Shown here piece after piece: positions 16,719 through 24,563 of a stretch of 64,000 bases of DNA. The number at the start of each line of letters is the position of its first letter. Position 1 is the stretch's first letter. Origin of the DNA: Nocardia acididurans. GTDB lineage: Bacteria > Actinomycetota > Actinomycetes > Mycobacteriales > Mycobacteriaceae. Location: NCBI RefSeq assembly GCF_016741815.1, contig NZ_JAERRJ010000009.1:310001-374000 (forward strand). The letters run 5' to 3'. Below the pieces are notes generated by a model, which saw only the letters and a program-made list of their open reading frames with translations, was not told where the DNA came from and did not search any database. Position numbers and translations under genes: made by a program.

Positions 16719-16724
16719 AGTTTA
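16719..16724 (-). promoter_or_regulatory. -10 element of the sulfurtransferase operon
   Basis: TAAACT on the minus strand, 7 nt upstream of the polycysteine ORF start. Confidence 0.6.
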
Positions 16725-16767
16725 CCCAATTTTCGGGGGAAATTGGACCCGGGGCCCGTAATGCTGG

Positions 16768-17229
16768 TCACTCGACCGCCTCGGAGTCGGTCAAAGCACC
16801 CAGTGACGTGCGCAAATCCGCGGCCTTCGGAACGCCGGAAATGCGGTACTTCTCCTGTCCTACGGCGTCGAAGACGAACGTGGTGGGCAGTGAGAGCACG
16901 TTCAGCTCACGCGCCAGCGCCGGATTCGCGTCGATGTCGATCTCGATGTCCAGCGGCGGCCGGGGCGCGGCGGCCAGCTCGGCGACGACGCCCGACACCA
17001 CGCGGCGCACCGCCGCGCACGGGCCGCACCAGTCCGCCGAGAAGTGCAGCACCGCGGGCAGACCGGCGATCAGCCCGGCGTCGGCGAGCAATTGCGCCCT
17101 GCCCGCGGCCTTTTCGGGGACCGGTTGCGGCGAGTCGGTATGCCGGAGGCGGCCCTCGTTGCGGCGCAACAGGATTCCCACGCCGATCGCTCCCGCGACC
17201 GCCGCGACCAGTGCGCCGATCGCGATCAC
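16768..17229 (-). CDS. Membrane-anchored thioredoxin-like protein
   Basis: 153 residues: an N-terminal membrane helix (IAIGALVAAVAGAIGVGILL) followed by a thioredoxin fold with active site FSADWCGPC near residues 65-73 and the cis-Pro segment SLPTTFVFD. Likely a membrane-tethered disulfide reductase (Rv0816c, ThiX, in M. tuberculosis). Its start overlaps the lmeA stop by 4 nt, so the two are coupled, and it reads toward the separately promoted sulfurtransferase operon. Confidence 0.9.
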   Translation of the reverse strand: MIAIGALVAAVAGAIGVGILLRRNEGRLRHTDSPQPVPEKAAGRAQLLADAGLIAGLPAVLHFSADWCGPCAAVRRVVSGVVAELAAAPRPPLDIEIDIDANPALARELNVLSLPTTFVFDAVGQEKYRISGVPKAADLRTSLGALTDSEAVE

Positions 17230-18104
17230 GGCTGCTGTAGCCGATCCAGATCGAGGGTGACGTTCTTGGCGGTGCCCTCCACGATGATCTGCCCGCCCAG
17301 CGCGCGCACCTTGGTCGGCTGGATGCCGAACGGCAGGGCGCGGGTGTCGATGGTGCGGGTGAAATAGGCCAGCACCGTGGCCTTGTCGGCCTCGGGGACC
17401 TCCTCGGCCTTCTCCGCCTCGGGCACCACCGCGGCCGGGGTCGAGGTGGTGTCACGGTAGATGTCGGTGGCGATGATGTGCACCTGATCGCCGTCGAGCC
17501 GCAGTTCGGCCAGCACGCTCACCACCTTCTTCTTGGGGGCGTTCGAACTCGAGGAGGCGGTCGCGGTGTTGTCGTTCTCGGTGACCGGCGGGATGGTGCC
17601 GACCAGCCGGATCAGGCCCGGCTTCAACGGCGTGCTGGTGATGCCGGAACCGCCCGAACCGCCCGAACCATCGGACTTGTCCGCCGGCGGGCCCAGCACC
17701 TGCAGATCCGGAATCTTGAAGAGCTGACCCATTTCCACGGGTTCGATGCGCATGGTGGCCTGCACCTCGTCCACGGGCACGCTGTTCACGGCCCCGTCCA
17801 CCAGATCGCCCACCGGCAGCCGCACCCCGTACAGATCGGCCTCGATGGTGATGTCGCCGGGGATGTCGGCCTGGACGGCGCGGGCGCGGATCTTGACCTT
17901 CTCGTATTCACCGTCGGCCGCCTGCGACACGAACGGCGACAGCACGGACTCGTGGAAGGTGACCTCGGGGTCGGCCTTGAGATCCGATCCGGTCCGCAGC
18001 AGTCGCGACACCCGATACTCGGAATACGCGGCCACGCCGAAGTCGAGCACGACAGCCAGCCCTGCCAGGCAGAGCAGCCCGATGATCAGCCTTCGGAAGT
18101 ACAT
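17226..18104 (-). CDS. lmeA: LmeA family phospholipid-binding protein (DUF2993)
   Basis: Homologue of mycobacterial LmeA (Rv0817c), an envelope protein needed for mannan elongation of lipomannan and lipoarabinomannan. 292 residues with an N-terminal signal or anchor (RLIIGLLCLAGLAVVLDFGVA). The DUF2993 body includes DPEVTFHESVLSPFVSQ, then DITIEADLYGVRLPVGDLV. A Gly/Ser-rich stretch (GSGGSGGSGIT) and a TATASSSSNAPKKK linker interrupt the middle. Operon with the thioredoxin-like gene; divergent from glnR across repeat copy 2. Confidence 0.85.
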   Translation of the reverse strand: MYFRRLIIGLLCLAGLAVVLDFGVAAYSEYRVSRLLRTGSDLKADPEVTFHESVLSPFVSQAADGEYEKVKIRARAVQADIPGDITIEADLYGVRLPVGDLVDGAVNSVPVDEVQATMRIEPVEMGQLFKIPDLQVLGPPADKSDGSGGSGGSGITSTPLKPGLIRLVGTIPPVTENDNTATASSSSNAPKKKVVSVLAELRLDGDQVHIIATDIYRDTTSTPAAVVPEAEKAEEVPEADKATVLAYFTRTIDTRALPFGIQPTKVRALGGQIIVEGTAKNVTLDLDRLQQP

Positions 18105-18137
18105 AAACCAACCCTAGTAGTTCAGGACCGCCATCAA

Positions 18138-18254
18138 GGTTCGCGGCCGTCTCGATTCTGGACTGACGGAGCGGGGGAGCGAAGCGGAGGAGCGGAGGAG
18201 GGAAGAATCGAGACTCCAGGGCCGCGAACCCGCCCGGAGCGAAGCGGAGGGCAA
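18138..18254 (+). repeat. 117-bp palindromic dispersed repeat, copy 2
   Basis: Identical to copy 1 over its 117 bp as far as I can align by eye. Arms at 18138-18148 / 18220-18230 (outer) and 18151-18159 / 18204-18212 (inner). Lies between divergent lmeA and glnR, same orientation as the other copies, 158 nt before the glnR start. Confidence 0.9.
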
Positions 18255-18412
18255 TCAAGTACAGATAGCCGGGCTGTGATGCGCCGCCCGGATTGCGTGG
18301 TCTTCCGCAACTACGCGCTAATGTATGCATCGACTTACCTGTGATGACGAGCATGCGGGTGTGGCTGACAGCGCGGTAGCCATACACATGCCAGATGGGA
18401 TGGAGGGCCCCC

Positions 18413-19171
18413 ATGGAGCTGCTCCTGCTGACCTCCGACCCCAATCCTGAGTCGGTGCTGCCGTCGCTGGCGCTGCTGCCGCACCACGTGCGACCCGCGC
18501 CCACCGAGGTGGCCTCGCTGCTGGAGGCCGGTTCCGCGGATGTGGCACTGGTCGACGCCCGCACCGATCTGGCCGCCGCGCGCGGCCTGTGCCGTTTGCT
18601 GGGCAGCACCGGATCCTCCGTGCCGGTGGTCGCGGTGCTCACCGAGGGCGGCCTGGTGGCCGTCAACGCGGACTGGGGACTGGACGACATCCTGCTGCCG
18701 GGTACCGGACCCGCCGAACTCGACGCCCGCCTGCGCCTGCTGGTCGCCCGCAACGGCGGCGTGGCCAGCCCGGAGAACACCGGCAAGATCACCCTGGGTG
18801 AGCTGGTGATCGACGAGGGCACCTACACCGCGCGGCTGCGCGGCCGCCCGCTCGACCTCACCTACAAGGAATTCGAACTCCTCAAGTACCTCGCGCAGCA
18901 CGCCGGCCGGGTCTTCACCCGCGCCCAGCTGCTGCAGGAGGTCTGGGGATACGACTTCTTCGGCGGCACCCGCACCGTGGACGTGCACGTGCGGCGGTTG
19001 CGCGCCAAACTCGGCAGTGAATACGAGTCGCTCATCGGTACGGTCCGCAACGTCGGCTACAAGGCGGTGCGCCCGGCGCGCACCTCTGGCGGCAAGGGCG
19101 AGACGGTCACCTTCCCCGATGCGGACGACACCGGCGATACCGAATTGACCACGGCGAACGGCACTTTCTAG
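18413..19171 (+). CDS. glnR: GlnR-type orphan response regulator
   Basis: DNA-binding regulator of nitrogen assimilation in actinobacteria (Rv0818 in M. tuberculosis). 252 residues: a receiver-like N-terminal domain without a partner kinase gene (VALVDARTDLAAARGLC) and a C-terminal OmpR/PhoB winged helix (LDLTYKEFELLKYLAQHAG, then TVDVHVRRLRAKLG and IGTVRNVGYK). ATG at 18413 follows GGAGGG. The stop abuts the mshD ATG with no gap, so both are co-translated. Confidence 0.88.
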   Translation: MELLLLTSDPNPESVLPSLALLPHHVRPAPTEVASLLEAGSADVALVDARTDLAAARGLCRLLGSTGSSVPVVAVLTEGGLVAVNADWGLDDILLPGTGPAELDARLRLLVARNGGVASPENTGKITLGELVIDEGTYTARLRGRPLDLTYKEFELLKYLAQHAGRVFTRAQLLQEVWGYDFFGGTRTVDVHVRRLRAKLGSEYESLIGTVRNVGYKAVRPARTSGGKGETVTFPDADDTGDTELTTANGTF

Positions 19172-20110
19172 ATGATTTCGGAGCGGCAGCCGGGTATGCG
19201 GCTGCGGGAGCTCGGCTGGGTCCGGCAGCTGCCGGACGCGGTCGCGCGGCAGACACAGACCATCATCGAGCGGGCGACCGCGGCCGATGGGGTGGCACCC
19301 GTCTCCGAACAGGCCGTGCTGTCACTGAGCGCGGAATCCGAGGCGTGGCATCACTGTGTGCCCGATGCCTCGGGTGCGGGTGTGGCCGGATACGTGAATC
19401 TCGTTCCCTCCCATGGCGGTCATCCGGCGATGGCCGAGGTGGTCGTGGATCCGGCGGCGCGCGGCCGCGGTGTGGGCACCGAGCTGGTGCGCGCGGCGTT
19501 CGAGGCGGGCGGTCGGGGCGCGCGGATCTGGGCGCATGGTGATCTGCCGCCCGCGAAGGCGGTGGCGGCGCGGCTGAAGCTGTCGGTGGCGCGCGAGCTG
19601 TGGCAGATGCGCCGCGATCTCGCTAACTCTGAGCTACCGGAATTGCGGGTGCCCGAGGGGCTCGAATTGCGTACTTACGCAGGGCCTTCCGATGACGCCG
19701 AAATCCTGCGGGTGAACGGCGAAGCCTTCTCCTGGCATCCCGAACAGGGTGCGTGGAGCGAACGCGATATCGAAATCCGCCGCAACGAGTCCTGGTTCGA
19801 CCCGAAGGGTCTGTTCATCGCCGTCGATCCGGCCGCGCCGGACAAGATCCTCGGCTTCCACTGGACCAAGATCCACTACGACGAGAACCCGCACATCGGA
19901 GAGGTTTACGTCGTCGGCGTCGACCCGTCCGCGCAGGGTCGCGGGCTCGGTCGCCTGCTCACCCTCGCGGGTCTGCACTATCTGCGGGACCGGGAACTGG
20001 GTCAGGTGCTGCTCTACACCGAGGCCGACAACACGGCCGCGGTTCACACCTATACGAAGCTCGGCTTCGAACGCTTCCACGTAGACGTGGCCTACGCCAT
20101 ATCCCCGTAG
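19172..20110 (+). CDS. mshD: Mycothiol synthase
   Basis: Last step of mycothiol synthesis: acetylates the cysteinyl amine of Cys-GlcN-Ins using acetyl-CoA. 312 residues with two GNAT domains; acetyl-CoA motifs are VVVDPAARGRGVGTELV (first domain) and VGVDPSAQGRGLGRLL (second, catalytic). The C-terminal LLYTEADNTAAVHTYTKLGF is typical. Same glnR-mshD order as in mycobacteria. Mycothiol is the main thiol of these bacteria, which fits the nearby sulfur genes. Confidence 0.93.
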   Translation: MISERQPGMRLRELGWVRQLPDAVARQTQTIIERATAADGVAPVSEQAVLSLSAESEAWHHCVPDASGAGVAGYVNLVPSHGGHPAMAEVVVDPAARGRGVGTELVRAAFEAGGRGARIWAHGDLPPAKAVAARLKLSVARELWQMRRDLANSELPELRVPEGLELRTYAGPSDDAEILRVNGEAFSWHPEQGAWSERDIEIRRNESWFDPKGLFIAVDPAAPDKILGFHWTKIHYDENPHIGEVYVVGVDPSAQGRGLGRLLTLAGLHYLRDRELGQVLLYTEADNTAAVHTYTKLGFERFHVDVAYAISP

Positions 20111-20127
20111 CCCTCCGCCCGCCCCAA

Positions 20128-20244
20128 GGTTCGCGGCCGTCTCGATTCTGGACTGACGGAGCGGGGGAGCGAAGCGGAGGAGCGGAGGAGGGAAGAATCG
20201 AGACCTCAGGGCCGCGAACCCGCCCGAAGCGAAGCGTAGGGCAA
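20128..20244 (+). repeat. 117-bp palindromic dispersed repeat, copy 3
   Basis: Third copy, differing from copies 1 and 2 only by AGACCTC for AGACTCC and single-base changes in the tail. 17 nt after the mshD stop, upstream of the PHO box and pstS. Confidence 0.9.
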
Positions 20245-20302
20245 TAGATTTAGCAACTGTGCGGCAAATGTCACATATCGTGCAGCGCAATCGGGGTGGG
20301 TT

Positions 20303-20324
20303 GTTCATCTCCCGTTCACCTGCC
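20303..20324 (+). promoter_or_regulatory. PHO box upstream of pstS
   Basis: Two 11-nt direct-repeat units, GTTCATCTCCC (20303-20313) and GTTCACCTGCC (20314-20324), match the actinobacterial PhoP PHO-box unit GTTCAYYYRGC. Located about 150 nt before pstS; indicates phosphate-starvation activation. Confidence 0.8.
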
Positions 20325-20472
20325 CTGGTCCAACTGTCAACCGTGCGCCCTTACGTTGCTTGTGGGCGGTAGACGCTGCCCGGTGTGCTAGTTCGCAGCG
20401 AACGGCCGCCACCCAGCGCCCGTCCGACCGTTGAGGGGTCGGGCGTGCAGATCGTGATTCCCGGAGGAATAG

Positions 20473-21594
20473 GTGAATCTCAAGCGCAGCACCACCGTGT
20501 TCGGTGCGCTGATCGCGGCCGGTGCCATGACGCTCACGGCGTGTGGCAGTGACGACAACACCGCCGAGACCGGCAACGTGGCCAAGGTCGACGTCGCCTG
20601 CGGCGGCAAGAAGGCTCTGAAGGCCAGCGGCTCGTCGGCTCAGAAGAACGCGATGGACCGTTTCGTCGCCGCCTACGAGGCCAACTGCGACGGCTTCAAG
20701 CTGGACTACACCTCCTCGGGCTCCGGCGCCGGCGTGAAGGAATTCCTCGGCGGCCAGACCGATTTCGCGGGCTCCGACTCGCCGCTGGACGCCAAGAAGG
20801 ACGAGGTCAAGCAGGCCGCCGACCGCTGTGGCGCCCCGGCCTGGAACCTGCCCACCGTGTTCGGTCCGATCGCCGTGACCTACAACATCCCCGGCGTCAC
20901 CGACCTCGTGCTCGACGCGCCGACCCTGGCCAAGATCTTCAACGGCACCATCACCTCCTGGGACGACGTCGCCATCAAGGCGCTCAACCAGAAGGCCGCT
21001 CTGCCGGCCGAGAAGATCGCCGTGATCTTCCGCTCGGACGAGTCGGGCACCACCGACAACTTCCAGAAGTACCTGACCGCCGCCTCCGACGGCGCGTGGA
21101 CCCAGAACGCGGGCAAGGCCTTCAACGGCGGCGTCGGCGAGGGCGCCAAGGGCAACGAGGGCACCTCGGCCGCGGTGAAGAACACCAAGTTCGCCATCAC
21201 CTACAACGAGTGGTCGTTCGCGAAGGCGCAGGGGCTGTCCATCACCCGCCTGCTGACCGTCGCCACCTCCAACGACCCGAAGCCGGTCGAGCTGAACGCG
21301 GACTCCGCGGGCAAGGCCATCGACGGCGTGAAGATCTCGGGTGAGGGCAACGACCTGGTCCTGGATCTCTCCTCGATCTACAAGCCGACCACGGCCGGCG
21401 CCTACCCGATCGTGATGCCGACCTACGAGATCGTCTGCTCCAAGTACAGCGACGCCGACACCGCCAAGGCTGTCAAGGCGTTCCTGCTGTCCGCGGTGGG
21501 CAACGGTCAGAACGGTCTGGCGGACGCCGGCTACGTGCCGATCCCGGAGAAGTTCAAGACCAAGCTGACCACGGCCGTCAACGCCATCTCCTGA
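20473..21594 (+). CDS. pstS: Phosphate ABC transporter substrate-binding lipoprotein
   Basis: Captures inorganic phosphate outside the membrane for PstCAB. 373 residues; signal peptide with lipobox TLTAC (Cys at 24). Phosphate-contact segments are KASGSSAQKNAMDRF, YTSSGSGAGVKEFLGG and RSDESGTTDNFQKYL. GTG start after GGAGGA. First gene of pstSCAB under the PHO box at 20303-20324. Confidence 0.96.
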   Translation: MNLKRSTTVFGALIAAGAMTLTACGSDDNTAETGNVAKVDVACGGKKALKASGSSAQKNAMDRFVAAYEANCDGFKLDYTSSGSGAGVKEFLGGQTDFAGSDSPLDAKKDEVKQAADRCGAPAWNLPTVFGPIAVTYNIPGVTDLVLDAPTLAKIFNGTITSWDDVAIKALNQKAALPAEKIAVIFRSDESGTTDNFQKYLTAASDGAWTQNAGKAFNGGVGEGAKGNEGTSAAVKNTKFAITYNEWSFAKAQGLSITRLLTVATSNDPKPVELNADSAGKAIDGVKISGEGNDLVLDLSSIYKPTTAGAYPIVMPTYEIVCSKYSDADTAKAVKAFLLSAVGNGQNGLADAGYVPIPEKFKTKLTTAVNAIS

Positions 21595-21615
21595 TCGACT
21601 GATCGATAAAGAACC

Positions 21616-22713
21616 ATGACCGTGCACGATCAATCAGCGTCCGCGAACCGGTCGGTACCGACCGGTCCGCGGGGCAGCCAGCCGCCGGGGGATACTGCGC
21701 TCATGCCGACCGATCTCACCAAGAAGCCGGAAGCTCCGGAACCGAAGGGCCCCGCGCCCACGGCGAAGGACTCCGGCGGCCGGGGCCAGAAGAAGTTCGG
21801 CGCGGAATTCGTCTTCCGTTCGGCGGCCACGGCCGCCGGGGCGATCATTGTCGCCGCCATCGCGCTCATCGCACTGTTCCTGCTGGTGCGGGCCGTCCCG
21901 TCACTGGCGGCCAATGAGGCGAACTTCTTCACCAGCACCGAATTCAACACCTCCGATGCCAACCATCTGCGATTCGGCATCAAGGACCTGTTCACGGTCA
22001 CGGTGCTGAGCTCGGTGTTCGCGCTGGTGCTCGCGGTGCCGATCGGCGTCGGCATCGCGCTGTTCCTCACGCAGTACGCGCCCAAGGCGCTGGCCCGCCC
22101 GTTCTCCATGCTGGTGGACCTGCTCGCGGCGGTGCCGTCGATCGTGTTCGGTCTGTGGGGCTACCTGGTCCTGGCTCCGGAAACGGAGCCGTTCCAGCGC
22201 TTCCTGAACGAGAAGCTCGGCTGGTTCTTCCTGTTCTCCGACGGCAATGTCTCCATCGCCGGCGGCGGCACGATCTTCGTCGCCGGCCTGGTGCTGGCGG
22301 TCATGATCCTGCCGATCATCACCTCGGTGAGCCGTGAGGTGTTCGGCCTGACGCCGCGCGCGCACATCGAGGCCGCGCAGGCGCTGGGCGCCACCAAGTG
22401 GGAGGTCGTGCGCATGACGGTGCTGCCGTACGGCCGCTCCGGCGTGATCGCGGGCTCCATGCTGGGCCTGGGCCGCGCGCTCGGTGAGACCATCGCCGTG
22501 CTCGTGGTGCTGCGCACCTCGTCGCAGGCCGCGCACTGGTCGCTGTTCGACGGCGGCTACACCTTCGCCTCCAAGATCGCCGCTGCCGCGGCGGAATTCA
22601 GCTCGAAGCTGCCGACCGGCGCCTACATCGCCGCGGGCTTCGTGCTGTTCGCTCTGACCTTCATCGTCAACGCACTGGCCCGGCTGGTCGCCGGCGGGAA
22701 GGTGAACGGATGA
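21616..22713 (+). CDS. pstC: Phosphate ABC transporter permease PstC
   Basis: Membrane channel subunit of the high-affinity phosphate importer. 365 residues with a long hydrophilic Pro/Lys-rich N-terminus (about 60 residues) before six helices. The permease motif EAAQALGATKWEVVRMTVLP (EAA loop) lies near residue 252, followed by GRALGETIAV. An ATG at 21703 could be the true start. Overlaps pstA by 4 nt. Confidence 0.94.
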   Translation: MTVHDQSASANRSVPTGPRGSQPPGDTALMPTDLTKKPEAPEPKGPAPTAKDSGGRGQKKFGAEFVFRSAATAAGAIIVAAIALIALFLLVRAVPSLAANEANFFTSTEFNTSDANHLRFGIKDLFTVTVLSSVFALVLAVPIGVGIALFLTQYAPKALARPFSMLVDLLAAVPSIVFGLWGYLVLAPETEPFQRFLNEKLGWFFLFSDGNVSIAGGGTIFVAGLVLAVMILPIITSVSREVFGLTPRAHIEAAQALGATKWEVVRMTVLPYGRSGVIAGSMLGLGRALGETIAVLVVLRTSSQAAHWSLFDGGYTFASKIAAAAAEFSSKLPTGAYIAAGFVLFALTFIVNALARLVAGGKVNG

Positions 22714-23609
22714 CCGCCACACTCGACAAGCCGGTCAAGGCCCCGACCTTCCGGCATGTCAGCACCGCTCGCCGGATCAAGAACAACCTCGCCACCGTGG
22801 TGGTGTGGGTGTGCTTCGTGATCGCGCTGATCCCGCTGCTGTGGGTGCTCTACACCGTGATCGAAAGGGGTGGGGAGGCAATCCTTTCCGCCGACTGGTG
22901 GGTCAAGTCGCAGAAGGGTGTGCTGCCCGAGCAGAACGCGGGCGGCGTCTACCACGCCATCTACGGCACCATCGTGCAGTCCGCGGTGGCTGCGGTCATC
23001 GCGGTGCCGCTGGGCATCATGGCCGCGGTCTACCTGGTGGAATACGGTCGCGGCTGGCTGGCCAAGACCACCACCTTCATGGTGGACATCCTGGCCGGTG
23101 TGCCGTCCATCGTCGCGGCGCTGTTCATCTTCGCGCTGTGGATCGCCACGATGGGCTTCCCGCAGAGCGCGTTCGCGGTGTCGCTGGCGCTGGTGCTGCT
23201 CATGCTGCCGGTGGTGGTGCGCAGTACCGAGGAGATGCTCAAGCTGGTCCCGGACGAGTTGCGGGAAGCCTCCTACGCACTCGGGATCCCGAAGTGGAAA
23301 ACCATTGTGCGGATCGTGGTTCCGACCGCCGCGCCCGGCATGATCTCCGGCATCCTGCTCTCGATCGCCCGCGTCATGGGTGAGACCGCGCCGGTGCTGG
23401 TGCTCGTCGGCTACTCGAAGTCGATCAACTTCAATATCGCCGACGGCAATATGGCCTCGCTGCCGCTGCTCATGTACCAGGAGCTGGCGAACCCGGAGGA
23501 GGCCGGCCGACTGCGCGTGTGGGGTGCCGCCCTCACCCTGATCCTTCTCATCGCGCTGCTGTATGCCGCGGCCGCCGGTGTCAACAAGCTGCTCACGCGG
23601 AACCGATAG
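22710..23609 (+). CDS. pstA: Phosphate ABC transporter permease PstA
   Basis: Second permease of the Pst importer, 299 residues, six hydrophobic segments. The EAA-type loop reads LREASYALGIPKWKTIVRIV near residue 185, followed by IARVMGETAPVLVL. ATG overlaps the pstC stop (ATGA); pstB follows after 18 nt. Confidence 0.95.
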   Translation: MTATLDKPVKAPTFRHVSTARRIKNNLATVVVWVCFVIALIPLLWVLYTVIERGGEAILSADWWVKSQKGVLPEQNAGGVYHAIYGTIVQSAVAAVIAVPLGIMAAVYLVEYGRGWLAKTTTFMVDILAGVPSIVAALFIFALWIATMGFPQSAFAVSLALVLLMLPVVVRSTEEMLKLVPDELREASYALGIPKWKTIVRIVVPTAAPGMISGILLSIARVMGETAPVLVLVGYSKSINFNIADGNMASLPLLMYQELANPEEAGRLRVWGAALTLILLIALLYAAAAGVNKLLTRNR

Positions 23610-23627
23610 AGCGAACGGAAACTACTC

Positions 23628-24404
23628 ATGGCCAAGCGGATCGACATCAAAGACCTGAACATCTTCTACGGCAAGTTCCACGCCGTGGCCGATGTGGCGC
23701 TGACCGTGCTGCCGCGTAGCGTGACCGCGTTCATCGGTCCGTCGGGCTGCGGCAAGTCCACGGTGCTGCGTTCGCTCAACCGCATGCACGAGGTGACCCC
23801 GGAGGCCCGCGTCGAGGGCGCGGTGCTGCTGGACGGCGAGGACATCTACGGGGCCCAGGTGGACCCGGTGGGCGTGCGCCGCACCATCGGCATGGTGTTC
23901 CAGCGTCCGAACCCGTTCCCCACCATGTCGATTCGCGACAATGTGGTGGCGGGGCTGAAGCTGCAGGGCGTGCGCGGCAAGGCGCAGCTCGATGAGGTGG
24001 CCGAGCGCTCGCTGCGCGGCGCGAATCTGTGGAACGAGGTCAAGGACCGGCTGGACAAGCCGGGCGGCGGGCTCTCGGGTGGTCAGCAGCAGCGTCTGTG
24101 CATCGCGCGGGCGATCGCTGTTTCCCCGGATGTGCTGCTCATGGACGAGCCGTGTTCGGCGCTCGACCCGATCTCGACGCTGGCGATCGAGGATCTGATC
24201 TCCGAGCTGAAGAAGGAGTACACGATCGTCATCGTCACGCACAACATGCAGCAGGCCGCGCGTGTGAGTGACCAGACGGCGTTCTTCAACCTGGAGGCCC
24301 AGGGCAAGCCGGGTCGCCTGATCGAGATCGACGAGACCGAGAAGATCTTCTCGAACCCGTCGCAGAAGGCCACCGAGGACTACATCTCGGGTCGCTTCGG
24401 CTAG
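23628..24404 (+). CDS. pstB: Phosphate ABC transporter ATP-binding protein
   Basis: ATPase of the Pst importer, 258 residues. Walker A GPSGCGKST near residue 38, Q-loop VFQRPNPFP, signature LSGGQQQR, Walker B VLLMDEPCSALDP and H-loop THNMQQAAR, the last two being PstB-specific forms. The matching negative regulator phoU lies 1.9 kb away on the other strand. Terminated by a hairpin with a T6 tract. Confidence 0.97.
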   Translation: MAKRIDIKDLNIFYGKFHAVADVALTVLPRSVTAFIGPSGCGKSTVLRSLNRMHEVTPEARVEGAVLLDGEDIYGAQVDPVGVRRTIGMVFQRPNPFPTMSIRDNVVAGLKLQGVRGKAQLDEVAERSLRGANLWNEVKDRLDKPGGGLSGGQQQRLCIARAIAVSPDVLLMDEPCSALDPISTLAIEDLISELKKEYTIVIVTHNMQQAARVSDQTAFFNLEAQGKPGRLIEIDETEKIFSNPSQKATEDYISGRFG

Positions 24405-24422
24405 GCCGCGCACGGAGTTCTC

Positions 24423-24458
24423 GCGACCCCGGCCCGTATGGGCCGGGGTCGCTTTTTT
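24423..24458 (+). terminator. Intrinsic terminator of pstSCAB
   Basis: 13-bp stem GCGACCCCGGCCC / GGGCCGGGGTCGC, GTAT loop, followed by six T: a textbook intrinsic terminator. Confidence 0.92.
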
Positions 24459-24532
24459 GTGTCGTTCGTCATACGCGAATCCGACCACGGGATGATTGTG
24501 TGCAACTGACAGTCACAGTTAGTCTGACTCGG

Positions 24533-24548
24533 TAAACCGATCGGTCTA
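24533..24548 (+). promoter_or_regulatory. TetR-type operator before the efflux gene
   Basis: TAAACCGATCGGTCTA, a near-perfect palindrome with an ACCGATCGGT core, typical of TetR-family operators. Sits 16 nt before the MFS start, overlapping the likely promoter. No regulator gene is adjacent. Confidence 0.6.
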
Positions 24549-24563
24549 GTTGGGAGGTGTCGG

